From assembly GCA_014382245.1 (NCBI GenBank), contig JACNKC010000085.1, positions 1 through 57,372 on the forward strand: 57,372 nt of DNA, in the 5' to 3' direction. The notes beneath the pieces were generated by a model. That model was given only the letters and a program-made list of their open reading frames with translations, had not been told where the DNA came from and made no database searches. The DNA is from Pseudomonadota bacterium (GTDB taxonomy: Bacteria > Desulfobacterota > Binatia > UBA1149). Both the position numbers and the translations under genes were made by a program. Within the stretch, counting starts at the first letter, position 1. Each line of letters starts with the position of its first letter. Below are positions 42,228-50,584 of this stretch, in pieces.

Positions 42228-44233
42228 CAGTCCCCCGGCCCCGCAGCGGGCAGAGCAAAGGCCAGCAGGGCGTCGCCGGGCTCAGACCAGCCGTGGCCGC
42301 CGGCGGCAATGACGACAAACTGCCTGCTCTCGGCACCCAGCCGGTAAGTGACCGGTGAAGAATTGGCAGTGTAAGGTATCCGCCTGGTCCAGACCTCGCG
42401 GCCATTTTCGACGTCGAAAGCCCGAAAAAACTTATCGGTCGTGGCTCCGATAAACACCAGGCCCCCGGCGGTCACGACCGAGCCGCCGAGATTCGGTGCC
42501 CCCAGGGGCAACCACATGGGCCACGGCGCAATATCGCGCGTGGTGCCGAGCACCGACTCCCACAGGACCTCGCCACTGACCAGGTCGACAGCGGTCATCG
42601 TACCCCAGGGCGGCGGATTGCACGGCGCCCCGGCGCTGGAAAGAAGGGGCCCACGCTTGGCCCCGTAAGGGGTGCCCTGCATGGGATAGAGCTCGTCGGG
42701 ATAGACCACGGACCCGCGGTCAAGCTTGTCGAACTTTTCGCGCTCGATGAGTTGTATCACCATGGGCGTGCGCAGCTGGTTGACGTACAGCCGTCCCCTC
42801 ACCGGGTCGATCGAAACACCGCCCCAGTTGGCACCACCAGCCGAGCCCGGCCACTGCAGGGTCGGCGTGAGCTGGGGCGGCGTGAAGACACCATCGTTGC
42901 GCAACGACGCGATTCTTTCTCGACAGTCGGCCCTGTCCCAGGGGCTGAAACCAAAGGCATCCGACGCGTCGAGCCTGCGTGCCTGCAGGGGAGCGGGATG
43001 GGTAGGAAACGGCTGCGTGGCCGAGAGCAGCTCGCCCGGCACCCCATCGGTGGCCACCGCGAGTTCTTCTACCGGGTAGAGTGGCTCGCCGGTCAGGCGG
43101 TCGAGAAGAAACAGGTGCCCCATCTTGGTCGCCTGCACCAGCCCGGGGCGCCCACCCCCGACGCCCGCAATGTCGAACAAGGTCGGCTGGGCCGGCACGT
43201 CGTAGTCCCAGACATCGTGGTGGACGGTCTGGAAATGCCAGGCCGGTTCCCCACTGTCGAGATCAAGGGCGACAACCGAGCTGCCGTAGTAATCCAACCC
43301 CCGGCGCTGGCCGCCGTAGAGGTCAGGCGAGGGGTTGCCCGTGGGCACATAAACCAAGCCGTTTTCTTCGTCGACAGACAGCGGTGCCCATACGTTGGGG
43401 CTACCCGATTGCCACCGCCCCCCGCTGTCGCCTGCCGCGCGCTGCCAGGCTGGAGGCACCGGATCCCAGGCCCAGCGCAGGCTGCCGTCACGCGCGTCGA
43501 AGGCGCGCACTACGCCCGACGGCGCGTCCACGCGTTCATTGTCAGCCACCAGGGCGCCCACGATGACCAGGTCGGCCACCGCCACGGGAGCCGAGGTCGG
43601 GTAATACTCCCACTGCTCGTGCTCCGACAGGCCCTCGCGCAGATACACCCTGCCCGTGTCGCCAAAGCCGGGACAGGGTCTGCCGGTGTCGGCGTCAAGG
43701 GCTATGAGCTCGGAGTCCCGGGTGCCGGTAAAAATACGCCGACTGCAGAGCCTCGTGCCGCCGTCCCGGCCCTCCTGACCGTCCTGCCACCATGCCACGC
43801 CGCGGCAGGTGAGCGGGTAAGGACCCTGCCCCCGCCGGAAACGCAGTTCGGGATCAAAGACCCATTTCTCAACGCCGGTTTCAGCGTCGAGTGCGATGAC
43901 CCGGTTAAACGGCGTGCAGAAATAGAGCGTACCCTCGGCCACGAGCGGCGTGACCTGGAAAGAACTGCGCGCCCACTCTCCGTTGCCGTCTGAGACATCA
44001 CCGTGCCGGTACTCCCAGGCCAACTGCAAGGAGTCCACGTTAGCCGCGGTGAGCTGGGTAAGCTGACTGTAACTAGTGCCCCCGGCATCGGCCCCGTAAT
44101 GCGGCCAATCGGCCGTCGGTCCGCTGTAGTCTATGCTTTCGCGGCCACCACAGCCCGCGGCCATTATGCAGACGCCCAGGGCACAGGCCCAGCCCGACAA
44201 GCTAGCGAAGAGAACTTTCCCTTTAGTTTTCAT
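42227..44233 (-). CDS. PQQ-dependent dehydrogenase (membrane glucose dehydrogenase-like), lipoprotein
   Basis: 668 aa. A lipoprotein signal ends in AAGC (Cys28) and replaces the five N-terminal membrane helices of E. coli-type Gcd. The eight-bladed propeller has WPHYGADAGGTSYS, HHDVWDYDVPAQPTLFDI, ATTDKFFRAFDVENGREVW and FVVIAAGGHG, all close to membrane glucose/quinate-type dehydrogenases. It oxidises a sugar or alcohol in the periplasm with PQQ. No pqq biosynthesis genes are in the window. Confidence 0.9.
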   Translation of the reverse strand: MKTKGKVLFASLSGWACALGVCIMAAGCGGRESIDYSGPTADWPHYGADAGGTSYSQLTQLTAANVDSLQLAWEYRHGDVSDGNGEWARSSFQVTPLVAEGTLYFCTPFNRVIALDAETGVEKWVFDPELRFRRGQGPYPLTCRGVAWWQDGQEGRDGGTRLCSRRIFTGTRDSELIALDADTGRPCPGFGDTGRVYLREGLSEHEQWEYYPTSAPVAVADLVIVGALVADNERVDAPSGVVRAFDARDGSLRWAWDPVPPAWQRAAGDSGGRWQSGSPNVWAPLSVDEENGLVYVPTGNPSPDLYGGQRRGLDYYGSSVVALDLDSGEPAWHFQTVHHDVWDYDVPAQPTLFDIAGVGGGRPGLVQATKMGHLFLLDRLTGEPLYPVEELAVATDGVPGELLSATQPFPTHPAPLQARRLDASDAFGFSPWDRADCRERIASLRNDGVFTPPQLTPTLQWPGSAGGANWGGVSIDPVRGRLYVNQLRTPMVIQLIEREKFDKLDRGSVVYPDELYPMQGTPYGAKRGPLLSSAGAPCNPPPWGTMTAVDLVSGEVLWESVLGTTRDIAPWPMWLPLGAPNLGGSVVTAGGLVFIGATTDKFFRAFDVENGREVWTRRIPYTANSSPVTYRLGAESRQFVVIAAGGHGWSEPGDALLAFALPAAGPGD

Positions 44234-44263
44234 GCGTTGAGCTCGTGCGAATCATGCGGAACT

Positions 44264-45136
44264 TCAGCGCGAAGGCCCGATCACGGTCTCGGCGTAGAGC
44301 TCCATGGCCCTGCGTTTTTCGTCCAGGCTGGACCGCGGCCCGAGGCTGTAGCTGAGCGGGTAACTGACCGTAGAGCTTACCCCTTTTTCTTCAAGCCTGG
44401 CCAGCAGGTCAGGCGCGGGCGGCACCGAAAGGGGCAGCACGCACTCAAAGGGCAGGTTTTCACGACCGGCCTCGCGTCTGAATTCAGCCAGGCTGTCGAG
44501 CAGTTCGAAGGCAGATTCCTCGCTGTCACCGGCGCCCATGTAGCCGTCGGCCGTGCTCGCCGCCCGCTTCAACGCCCGCTGGCTGCGACCGCCCGTGTAC
44601 ACCGGTACGCCGCCAGCGGGAGCGGCCGGAAGGCTGCGCAAAGGGGCAAAGTCAAAAAACTCTCCGTGCCACTCCAGCTCCTCGCCCGTCCACAAGCGGC
44701 GCATTATGGCGATCATCTCGTCCATGCGCCGTCCGCGACTTTTGAAATCGACGCCCAACTGCTCGAATTCCTCTTTCATCCAACCCGTACCGGCTCCCAG
44801 GGCAAAGCGCCCACCGGACAACAGCGCGAGGGTCGCGCAGGCCTTGGCCACTTCGAGCGGGTGCCGCAACGGCAGGATGTAGATCGAGCTCGATAGTTTC
44901 AGCTTGCTCGTCGCGGCGGCCACAGCACCCAGCACCGACCAGGTATCGGGAAAAGCCGTATCGGCCGGAAAAGGAGGCGTCCCGTCCTCCGAGTAAGGAT
45001 AAGGCGACGATAACTCGCTGGGATGAAAGAGGTGATCGGAGAGAAACACCCCGTCAAAGCCGATCTCCTCGGCCATGCACGCGATATCCACCAACTGATC
45101 GGGCTCGGTGAAAGAAAGCGCCTGCCAGAACTTCAC
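44264..45136 (-). CDS. LLM-class F420-dependent oxidoreductase (TIGR03619-like)
   Basis: 290 aa, GTG start. It opens MKFWQALSF and has IGFDGVFLSDHLFHP, LALLSGGRFALGAGTGWMKEEFEQLG and VPVYTGGRSQRALKRA, typical of the shorter F420-dependent LLM subfamily. With the LLM gene at 25 kb it hints at F420 use in this organism. Confidence 0.87.
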   Translation of the reverse strand: MKFWQALSFTEPDQLVDIACMAEEIGFDGVFLSDHLFHPSELSSPYPYSEDGTPPFPADTAFPDTWSVLGAVAAATSKLKLSSSIYILPLRHPLEVAKACATLALLSGGRFALGAGTGWMKEEFEQLGVDFKSRGRRMDEMIAIMRRLWTGEELEWHGEFFDFAPLRSLPAAPAGGVPVYTGGRSQRALKRAASTADGYMGAGDSEESAFELLDSLAEFRREAGRENLPFECVLPLSVPPAPDLLARLEEKGVSSTVSYPLSYSLGPRSSLDEKRRAMELYAETVIGPSR

Positions 45137-45162
45137 TGCTTCTCCCCGTTGTAAACCATTCC

Positions 45163-46032
45163 CTATCCTGGCCCGGGGGCCAGCGCCCAGCCCTGCTCGC
45201 CGCCGCGCGCCGAGCCCTCGGACTCCAACTTGCGCAGATGCGCGGCCACCGAACAGGCCGCGGCCGGGTGCAGAAACACGGGCACGTCGGTGTACACCAG
45301 TTCCACGATCGCCTCTACGGCCATGGGCTTGTCCCCGAGGCAGGCCAGCACTTGTCGCTCGCGAAGATTGCGGTGGGCTATCAACTCGCCCACCTTGCGC
45401 GCCGGATCGGTAATGGCCGGGCCGTGGGCGGGATAAATAATATCGGGTGAGATATCGAGCAGCAGGGCCAGGGAGTCGAGGTACTGCGCCATGTCGCCGT
45501 TGCCCGGTATCACCGTGGTACCGGCGCCGAGAACGTTGTCGCCGCTGAACACAGCGTTCTCTTCTTCGAGCACTAAACAGAGGTGGTCTGCTGCGTGGCC
45601 CGGCGTGGCCAGCGCCCTCAGGGTGACTCCTTCAACAGAGACACGCCCGCCATCGGCGAGATCCGTTATCTCCAGGTCGCGGTCGTATTCTGCACAGCGC
45701 GCCTTGTGAACCGGCATGTCGCCATAGCGATCGAGAACCTGGGCAACCCCACCAATGTGATCGGGGTGACCGTGGGTCAGGACCATGGCCTCCAGCTGCC
45801 TGCCCGCCAGCGCCTCGTGAAGCTTATCGGCCCAGCCCTCCACTCCCTGCCCGGTGTCAAGCAACAGCAGGCTCTCGCCGGTGCCCAGCAGGTAGGTGTT
45901 GGTGCCCGGCCCGGTGAACGGCCCCGGGTTCTGGCCAAGTATGACCTGCACTCGCGGAGACCAGCGGGCGATATCGGGCATTTCCAGGCCCATCATGCTG
46001 TCGGTTACTATCCGGCGAGGTTCCTGCTGCAT
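45163..46032 (-). CDS. Metallo-beta-lactamase-fold hydrolase (LACTB2-like)
   Basis: 289 aa. The metal motif is VLTHGHPDHIGG, with ATPGHAADH, FSGDNVLG and YPAHGP completing the site. The NPGPFTGPGTNTYLLG opening and the C-terminal winged-helix segment match LACTB2-type hydrolases. Possible roles are thioester or RNA hydrolysis. It follows the LLM gene in the same direction. Confidence 0.9.
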   Translation of the reverse strand: MQQEPRRIVTDSMMGLEMPDIARWSPRVQVILGQNPGPFTGPGTNTYLLGTGESLLLLDTGQGVEGWADKLHEALAGRQLEAMVLTHGHPDHIGGVAQVLDRYGDMPVHKARCAEYDRDLEITDLADGGRVSVEGVTLRALATPGHAADHLCLVLEEENAVFSGDNVLGAGTTVIPGNGDMAQYLDSLALLLDISPDIIYPAHGPAITDPARKVGELIAHRNLRERQVLACLGDKPMAVEAIVELVYTDVPVFLHPAAACSVAAHLRKLESEGSARGGEQGWALAPGPG

Positions 46033-46110
46033 GGCTTACTCCGCGCTCCGCACGCTTGCCCAACAATACCAACAGGCACGCGTCCGCGGCAAATCGCCTA
46101 CCCGCCTGCC

Positions 46111-47226
46111 TCAATTGCAGGCCAACGCGCCGCAGTCCATGTCGCAGGAAACAAGGCCGACACTGCACTGCGCCATGCGCAGCGCATCGGCGATGCTGCA
46201 AGTGCCATCGGGTGCAGCCGGCGGACTCACGTCGCAGTTGCCAAAAGAGGATAGCGTCGTGCAGGTCCGGAGGCCTACAGTGAACTGGGCCACCAGCATG
46301 GCGTCGATCACGTTTATGGTGCCGTCCGAGTTGACATCCCCGCAGCCATCTCCGCCAGCAGCAATTTCCAGGTAGAGGAGCACCGGCAGGTGATCCGAGG
46401 CATCAACGGTATCATTTGCCAGCAAGCCCGGCGGCAGGCTACCGGCGGCGAAGGTAAGGGTGTTGAGAACCTCGCCCCCCACCACGAAGGCGGCCAGCGC
46501 CGGCGATGGCAACAGGTAATCGACCCGGCGCGAAAGATAAGTGCCGCGAGCGGGGTCAGCGTTCAGCGTTTCGGGCCGCGAGTTGTTGACGTCCAGCGGA
46601 CTGAACAACAGGAGACCTTCGTTGAGCAAGCTCGTGACCTCGGCGTCATCATCTTCTTCGTTGAGGTCGCCAGCGTAAACCAGCAGGGCCAAGGGGTCAG
46701 CGGCCATGCTCGCGGCGACGAGTGCCGCCGACGCGAATGATTCCTGTTGCCTTATGGCGTTCACCGACGCGTCCCAATGCGCCACCCACACGAGCAGGTC
46801 TTGCCCGGGCAGGTCAATGGTGGCTTCCAGAAGAGTGCGCTTACTGACCTGGCCGTTACCAGACAGGACGTGCTCCACCGCCGACCCCGCTACGAGCGGG
46901 TATAGGCTCATCACGGCCCTTCTATTTCCGGCACCATCGGCAGACGAGTACAGCGAGTCGTAGGCAGGGTTGTCAGCCAGAAAATCATCCAGGTTGGCCA
47001 GCCCCTTCCCCTCCTGCAACAGCACGACGTCCGGCGCCAGGTAGTCGATGATGCGTTGCAGGGCCACACGGCCGCCGGAACCGGGCGCGCCCGCGCCGTT
47101 TATGTTGTAGCTGAGCAGCGACAGTGGCCAGGCCGCCGACTCGCCGGCGGGCAGCAGCAAAAACAGGGCGAGCAATGCCGCGGCTGGCACTGTAAGAAGC
47201 CGCCGATGTTTTGAGAAGCTCTCCAC
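46111..47226 (-). CDS. Secreted endonuclease/exonuclease/phosphatase-family protein with dockerin-like C-terminus
   Basis: 371 aa, GTG start, with a signal peptide (~10-30). The EEP domain shows LLSYNINGAG, VVLLQEG, GDLNEE and ASDHLPV, the expected Asn/Glu/Asp/His metal-phosphoesterase residues. After ~residue 293 there are two dockerin or EF-hand-like calcium loops: GDVNSDGTINVIDAMLV at ~296-312, and a second, degenerate CDVSPPAAPDGTCSIADAL followed by Cys-rich sequence. It probably cleaves phosphodiesters outside the cell. No cohesin partner is in view. Confidence 0.82.
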   Translation of the reverse strand: MESFSKHRRLLTVPAAALLALFLLLPAGESAAWPLSLLSYNINGAGAPGSGGRVALQRIIDYLAPDVVLLQEGKGLANLDDFLADNPAYDSLYSSADGAGNRRAVMSLYPLVAGSAVEHVLSGNGQVSKRTLLEATIDLPGQDLLVWVAHWDASVNAIRQQESFASAALVAASMAADPLALLVYAGDLNEEDDDAEVTSLLNEGLLLFSPLDVNNSRPETLNADPARGTYLSRRVDYLLPSPALAAFVVGGEVLNTLTFAAGSLPPGLLANDTVDASDHLPVLLYLEIAAGGDGCGDVNSDGTINVIDAMLVAQFTVGLRTCTTLSSFGNCDVSPPAAPDGTCSIADALRMAQCSVGLVSCDMDCGALACN

Positions 47227-47403
47227 TCGGGTAAGTTTACGTACATGTAATACACCGTGGCAAGAGAATTCGGTTCAGGAATTTTACTGTGCCCTGCGTT
47301 TTTTATGCCAAGGCGCTGAACCAAGCACCCGGCCCGCGCCCCCCTTCTGGGGGTGATGCGCGCTTTACACCGAGGGTGGCTGAAACGGCCCGGCCACCAC
47401 CGC

Positions 47404-47841
47404 TCAATTCTGCGGGCCCCGTTGCAGGCTCTCCATCAATCTCGCGGCCAGCCTGCTCAACTCGCCGCGATCGGCTGTCTTGCGATTGGCAAAATCAAAG
47501 CCTTCACCATCCGCCCGCGGAATAAGGTGCACGTGGTAGTGAAATACCGTCTGCCCGGCGGCAGCACCGTTGGCCTGGTAAACGGCGATTCCGTCAGGAT
47601 CAAGCTCCGCCTTCAGGACCGCGGCTATTCTCAGCTGAAGCGCAGCCACCTCCAGCATATCGGCCTCGCTGATCTCGAATATGTTCTCGGCGTGTGCACG
47701 GGGAACCACCAGCAGGTGGCCCCTGGACAATGGAAACAGGTCCATGAAGGCCAGTACGCGATCGTCTCGGTACACGAGGGCTGCGGGCGCGTCGCCGCGC
47801 GCAATGAGACAGAAGATGCAAGAGTCGCCGGTATTGCTCAC
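47404..47841 (-). CDS. HIT-family hydrolase
   Basis: 145 aa with a GTG start preceded by GGAG. An N-terminal CIFCLIARGD zinc-like Cys pair, then FPLSRGHLLVVPRAHAEN and the His triad HYHVHLIP. Hint/Fhit-type nucleotidyl hydrolase acting on nucleoside phosphoramidates or dinucleotides. The gap down to 47227 (177 nt) shows only a CCCCCC-TTCT-GGGGG hairpin-like element at 47339-47353. Confidence 0.92.
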   Translation of the reverse strand: MSNTGDSCIFCLIARGDAPAALVYRDDRVLAFMDLFPLSRGHLLVVPRAHAENIFEISEADMLEVAALQLRIAAVLKAELDPDGIAVYQANGAAAGQTVFHYHVHLIPRADGEGFDFANRKTADRGELSRLAARLMESLQRGPQN

Positions 47842-47900
47842 CGCTACTTCTCCACCAGGCCGCGCGCTCCATGGCGCGAAGCGTGATTATTCCTGCGCAG

Positions 47901-47976
47901 TGGTGACCCCTACGGGACTCGAACCCGTGTTTTCGGCGTGAGAGGCCGACGTCCTGGACCACTAGACGAAGGGGCC
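47901..47976 (-). tRNA. tRNA-Glu (anticodon CTC)
   Basis: 76 nt with encoded CCA. Acceptor GGCCCCT/AGGGGTC with one G-U pair, anticodon loop CTCTCAC on a TCGGC/GCCGA stem, and T-loop GGTTCGAGTCC. It lies 47-48 kb with no other RNA gene nearby. Confidence 0.95.
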
Positions 47977-47988
47977 ATACGACGCCAC

Positions 47989-48027
47989 AAAAAACGCCGG
48001 GAGCCAAACATAGTCGGCTCCCGGCGT
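47989..48027 (-). terminator. Perfect hairpin plus T-tract just upstream of tRNA-Glu(CTC)
   Basis: A 12-bp perfect stem (47994-48005 with 48016-48027) with a ten-base loop is followed on the minus strand by a run of Ts. It has the form of a strong intrinsic terminator but sits only 13 bases 5' of the tRNA and overlaps its apparent promoter, so it may act as an insulator or operator. Confidence 0.6.
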
Positions 48028-48035
48028 CCGGTCAA
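48007..48035 (-). promoter_or_regulatory. Apparent sigma-70 promoter of tRNA-Glu(CTC)
   Basis: Minus strand TTGACC (48035-48030), exactly 17 bases, TATGTT (48012-48007). The -10 box lies in the loop of the hairpin at 47989-48027. Initiation near 48000 would give a ~24-nt leader before the tRNA. Confidence 0.5.
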
Positions 48036-48266
48036 AGGTAGGTTTTTGAGTACACCCTCCCGGGCAATTGAAATGAAAAAGCGCCGTTTTTCCCCGTTGG
48101 GGGAGAGTTCGAATGGAAGAAGCTCAAACAATGCTATAAATTGCTACCACCACGCTGGGGCTGCCTCCGCCGATTTGCCGACCTGACATAAAAGTACGTC
48201 CGTGAGATAAAGGTTCCGCGCCTGCCAGCCGACCCGTCGGCGGCGCGAGGAAAGCACTAAAAAGCA

Positions 48267-50540
48267 ATGCCGGAGATAGAAAGCAGCCAGGAACTGGTGA
48301 GCCAGGTTTACCAACAGAGCAGGGCCCGGCTCGAGATTGTCAGGAACAGGCGTCCCGCGCCGCTCACCCTCGCCGATAAAATACTGCTCGGCCACCTCGA
48401 CGACCCCGCCTCGAGCGAGCTTGACCCTGGTTCGTCCTACGTTGCCCTGTGCCCCGACCGCGTGGCCATGCAGGACGCGACCGCACAAATGGCCCTCCTT
48501 CAATTCATGCAGGCGGGCCGCGACGAAACTGCCGTTCCCGCCACCGTCCACTGCGACCATCTCGTGCGTGCCCACTCTGGCGCAGACAGCGACCTGGCCA
48601 CCGCGAGGAATGAAAACAGCGAGGTATACGACTTTCTCTCGACCGCCTGCTCCAGGTACGGGCTTGGTTTCTGGGGGCCCTCTTCGGGGATAATTCACCA
48701 GGTCGTACTGGAAAATTATGCTTTTCCCGGCGGCCTGATGATCGGCACCGACTCTCACACGCCCAACGCGGGGGGCCTGGGCATGTGCGCAGTGGGCGTG
48801 GGCGGCGCCGACGCAGTAGACGTGCTGGCGGGCTTTTCCTGGGAAGTGCTTCTGCCCAGGGTCACCGGCGTGAGGCTGGTGGGAGAGTTGTCGGGTTGGA
48901 CCGCACCCAAGGACATCATACTGGCCCTGCTGGGCATGCTCAGTGTAAAAGGCGGAACCAACCGCGTCATCGAGTATTTTGGTGAGGGGACCGCGGCCAT
49001 TTCCTGCACCGGTAAGGCCACCATCTGCAACATGGGAGCTGAGCTTGGAGCCACCTGTTCGGTCTTCCCCTTTGACCAGCGCATGGCGCTGTACCTGCGG
49101 GCCACCGGCCGCTCGGCGCTGGCCGACCTCGCGGAGAAGGCCGACGACCTGCTGACCGCTGACGCCGAGGTGGCCGAGTCGCCGGAAAGATACTACGACG
49201 AGGTCTACGAGATCGACCTCTCAACGCTGGAACCACACGTGGTGGGACCGCACACGCCGGACCTCGCGCGACCGATCTCGCAACTGGCCGGGGATACTGC
49301 CCGCGAGAACTACCCCGACCGTATATCGACGGCGCTGGTGGGCAGCTGCACTAACTCCTCCTACGAAGACCTCACTCGCGCGGCCGACATCGCCCGGCAG
49401 GCCGCCGACCTGGGGCTGGTGATGAAGAGTAAGTTGTTGGTGAGTCCCGGCAGCGACACTATCTTCAAGACCATCGCCCGCGACGGGCAGATGGATGCCC
49501 TGTCTGCCGTTGGCGCCGAAGTGCTCGCCAACGCCTGTGGGCCCTGTATAGGCCAGTGGCAACGCGACGATATAGAAAAGGGGCAGGTGGACTCCATACT
49601 GACCTCCTTCAATCGAAACTTCCCCGGCCGTAACGACTCCAACCCCGATACCCTCGCCTTTATAGCCAGCCCCGAAATCGTCATGGCCCTCGGCCTCGCC
49701 GGCAGGCTGTCGTTCAACCCGATGGTCGACGAACTGGTAACCCCCGATGGTTCAACGGCGAAACTGGCCGCTCCCCTCGCGGCTCCGGAAATTCCCGAAA
49801 ACGGTTTCGTCGAAAGTCGCTCGGGCTACCAGGCACCGGTGAGTAACGGGTCGTCAACAGGGATTGAAATCGCGCCGGACAGTGAGCGCCTGGCCCTGCT
49901 CGAACCGTTTGCCGCGCCGGTGGATTCAAATTACCAGCGCATGCCGCTGCTGCTCAAGACCAGCGGAAAGACCACCACCGACCACATAAGCCCGGCCGGC
50001 CCCTGGCTGCGCTACCGTGGCCACCTTGACAGGATCAGCGACAACATGTTCACGGGAGCCACGCGAGCCGGTAGCGGCGAGCGCGGCACCACCACCAACC
50101 CCCTCGACGGCGAGCAACAGGCCGTGCCGGCTGTCGCCAGGGCCTTGCGCGCAGCGGGTAAGCACTGGGTGGTCGTGGGTGACGAAAATTACGGCGAGGG
50201 CTCAAGCCGGGAACACGCGGCCATGTCCCCCCGCCTCCTGGGCGCTGCCGCCGTGATCGTGCGCAGCTTTGCCCGCATACACGAGAGCAACCTCAAGAAA
50301 CAGGGTATCCTTCCGCTGGTATTCAATGACTCGGACGACTACGAGCTCGTGCTCGCGGACGACGAGATCTCGATAGCCGGGGCGCTCGACCTCGAAGCGG
50401 GGGTTCCCCTGCTTGCGACCCTGCACCACGCCGACGGCAGCAACGACGAGATAACGCTCAAGCACACGCTCAACCACGAACAGATCAGCTGGCTCAAGGC
50501 AGGCTCGGCGCTGAACAAGCTTCGCGACAGCGAGACCTGA
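48267..50540 (+). CDS. acn: Aconitate hydratase (mitochondrial-type)
   Basis: 757 aa, the length of the mitochondrial-type aconitase rather than AcnA (~890) or AcnB. It has IGTDSHTPNAGGLGM, the iron-sulfur ligand motifs VGSCTNSSYEDL and NACGPCIGQW, and the swivel-domain NYGEGSSREHAA. It interconverts citrate and isocitrate in the TCA cycle with a 4Fe-4S cluster. GAGGAAAG lies 13 bases upstream of the ATG. The 239-nt upstream region has no gene; a TATAAA at 48135-48140 could be a promoter element. Confidence 0.95.
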   Translation: MPEIESSQELVSQVYQQSRARLEIVRNRRPAPLTLADKILLGHLDDPASSELDPGSSYVALCPDRVAMQDATAQMALLQFMQAGRDETAVPATVHCDHLVRAHSGADSDLATARNENSEVYDFLSTACSRYGLGFWGPSSGIIHQVVLENYAFPGGLMIGTDSHTPNAGGLGMCAVGVGGADAVDVLAGFSWEVLLPRVTGVRLVGELSGWTAPKDIILALLGMLSVKGGTNRVIEYFGEGTAAISCTGKATICNMGAELGATCSVFPFDQRMALYLRATGRSALADLAEKADDLLTADAEVAESPERYYDEVYEIDLSTLEPHVVGPHTPDLARPISQLAGDTARENYPDRISTALVGSCTNSSYEDLTRAADIARQAADLGLVMKSKLLVSPGSDTIFKTIARDGQMDALSAVGAEVLANACGPCIGQWQRDDIEKGQVDSILTSFNRNFPGRNDSNPDTLAFIASPEIVMALGLAGRLSFNPMVDELVTPDGSTAKLAAPLAAPEIPENGFVESRSGYQAPVSNGSSTGIEIAPDSERLALLEPFAAPVDSNYQRMPLLLKTSGKTTTDHISPAGPWLRYRGHLDRISDNMFTGATRAGSGERGTTTNPLDGEQQAVPAVARALRAAGKHWVVVGDENYGEGSSREHAAMSPRLLGAAAVIVRSFARIHESNLKKQGILPLVFNDSDDYELVLADDEISIAGALDLEAGVPLLATLHHADGSNDEITLKHTLNHEQISWLKAGSALNKLRDSET

Positions 50541-50584
50541 GCCGTACGCGACCGGCCACGGGCCGGCTGCGTCTGGGGGCGCCG

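Noticed and set aside
47938-48186. 82-aa plus-strand frame across tRNA-Glu(CTC) and the hairpin
   Set aside because: It overlaps a certain tRNA and a perfect hairpin, and its sequence is low in protein-like character.
50552-50566. CCGGCC-ACG-GGCCGG hairpin between acn and gltX as a bidirectional terminator
   Set aside because: Only six base pairs and no T-tract on either strand; could be chance in GC-rich DNA.
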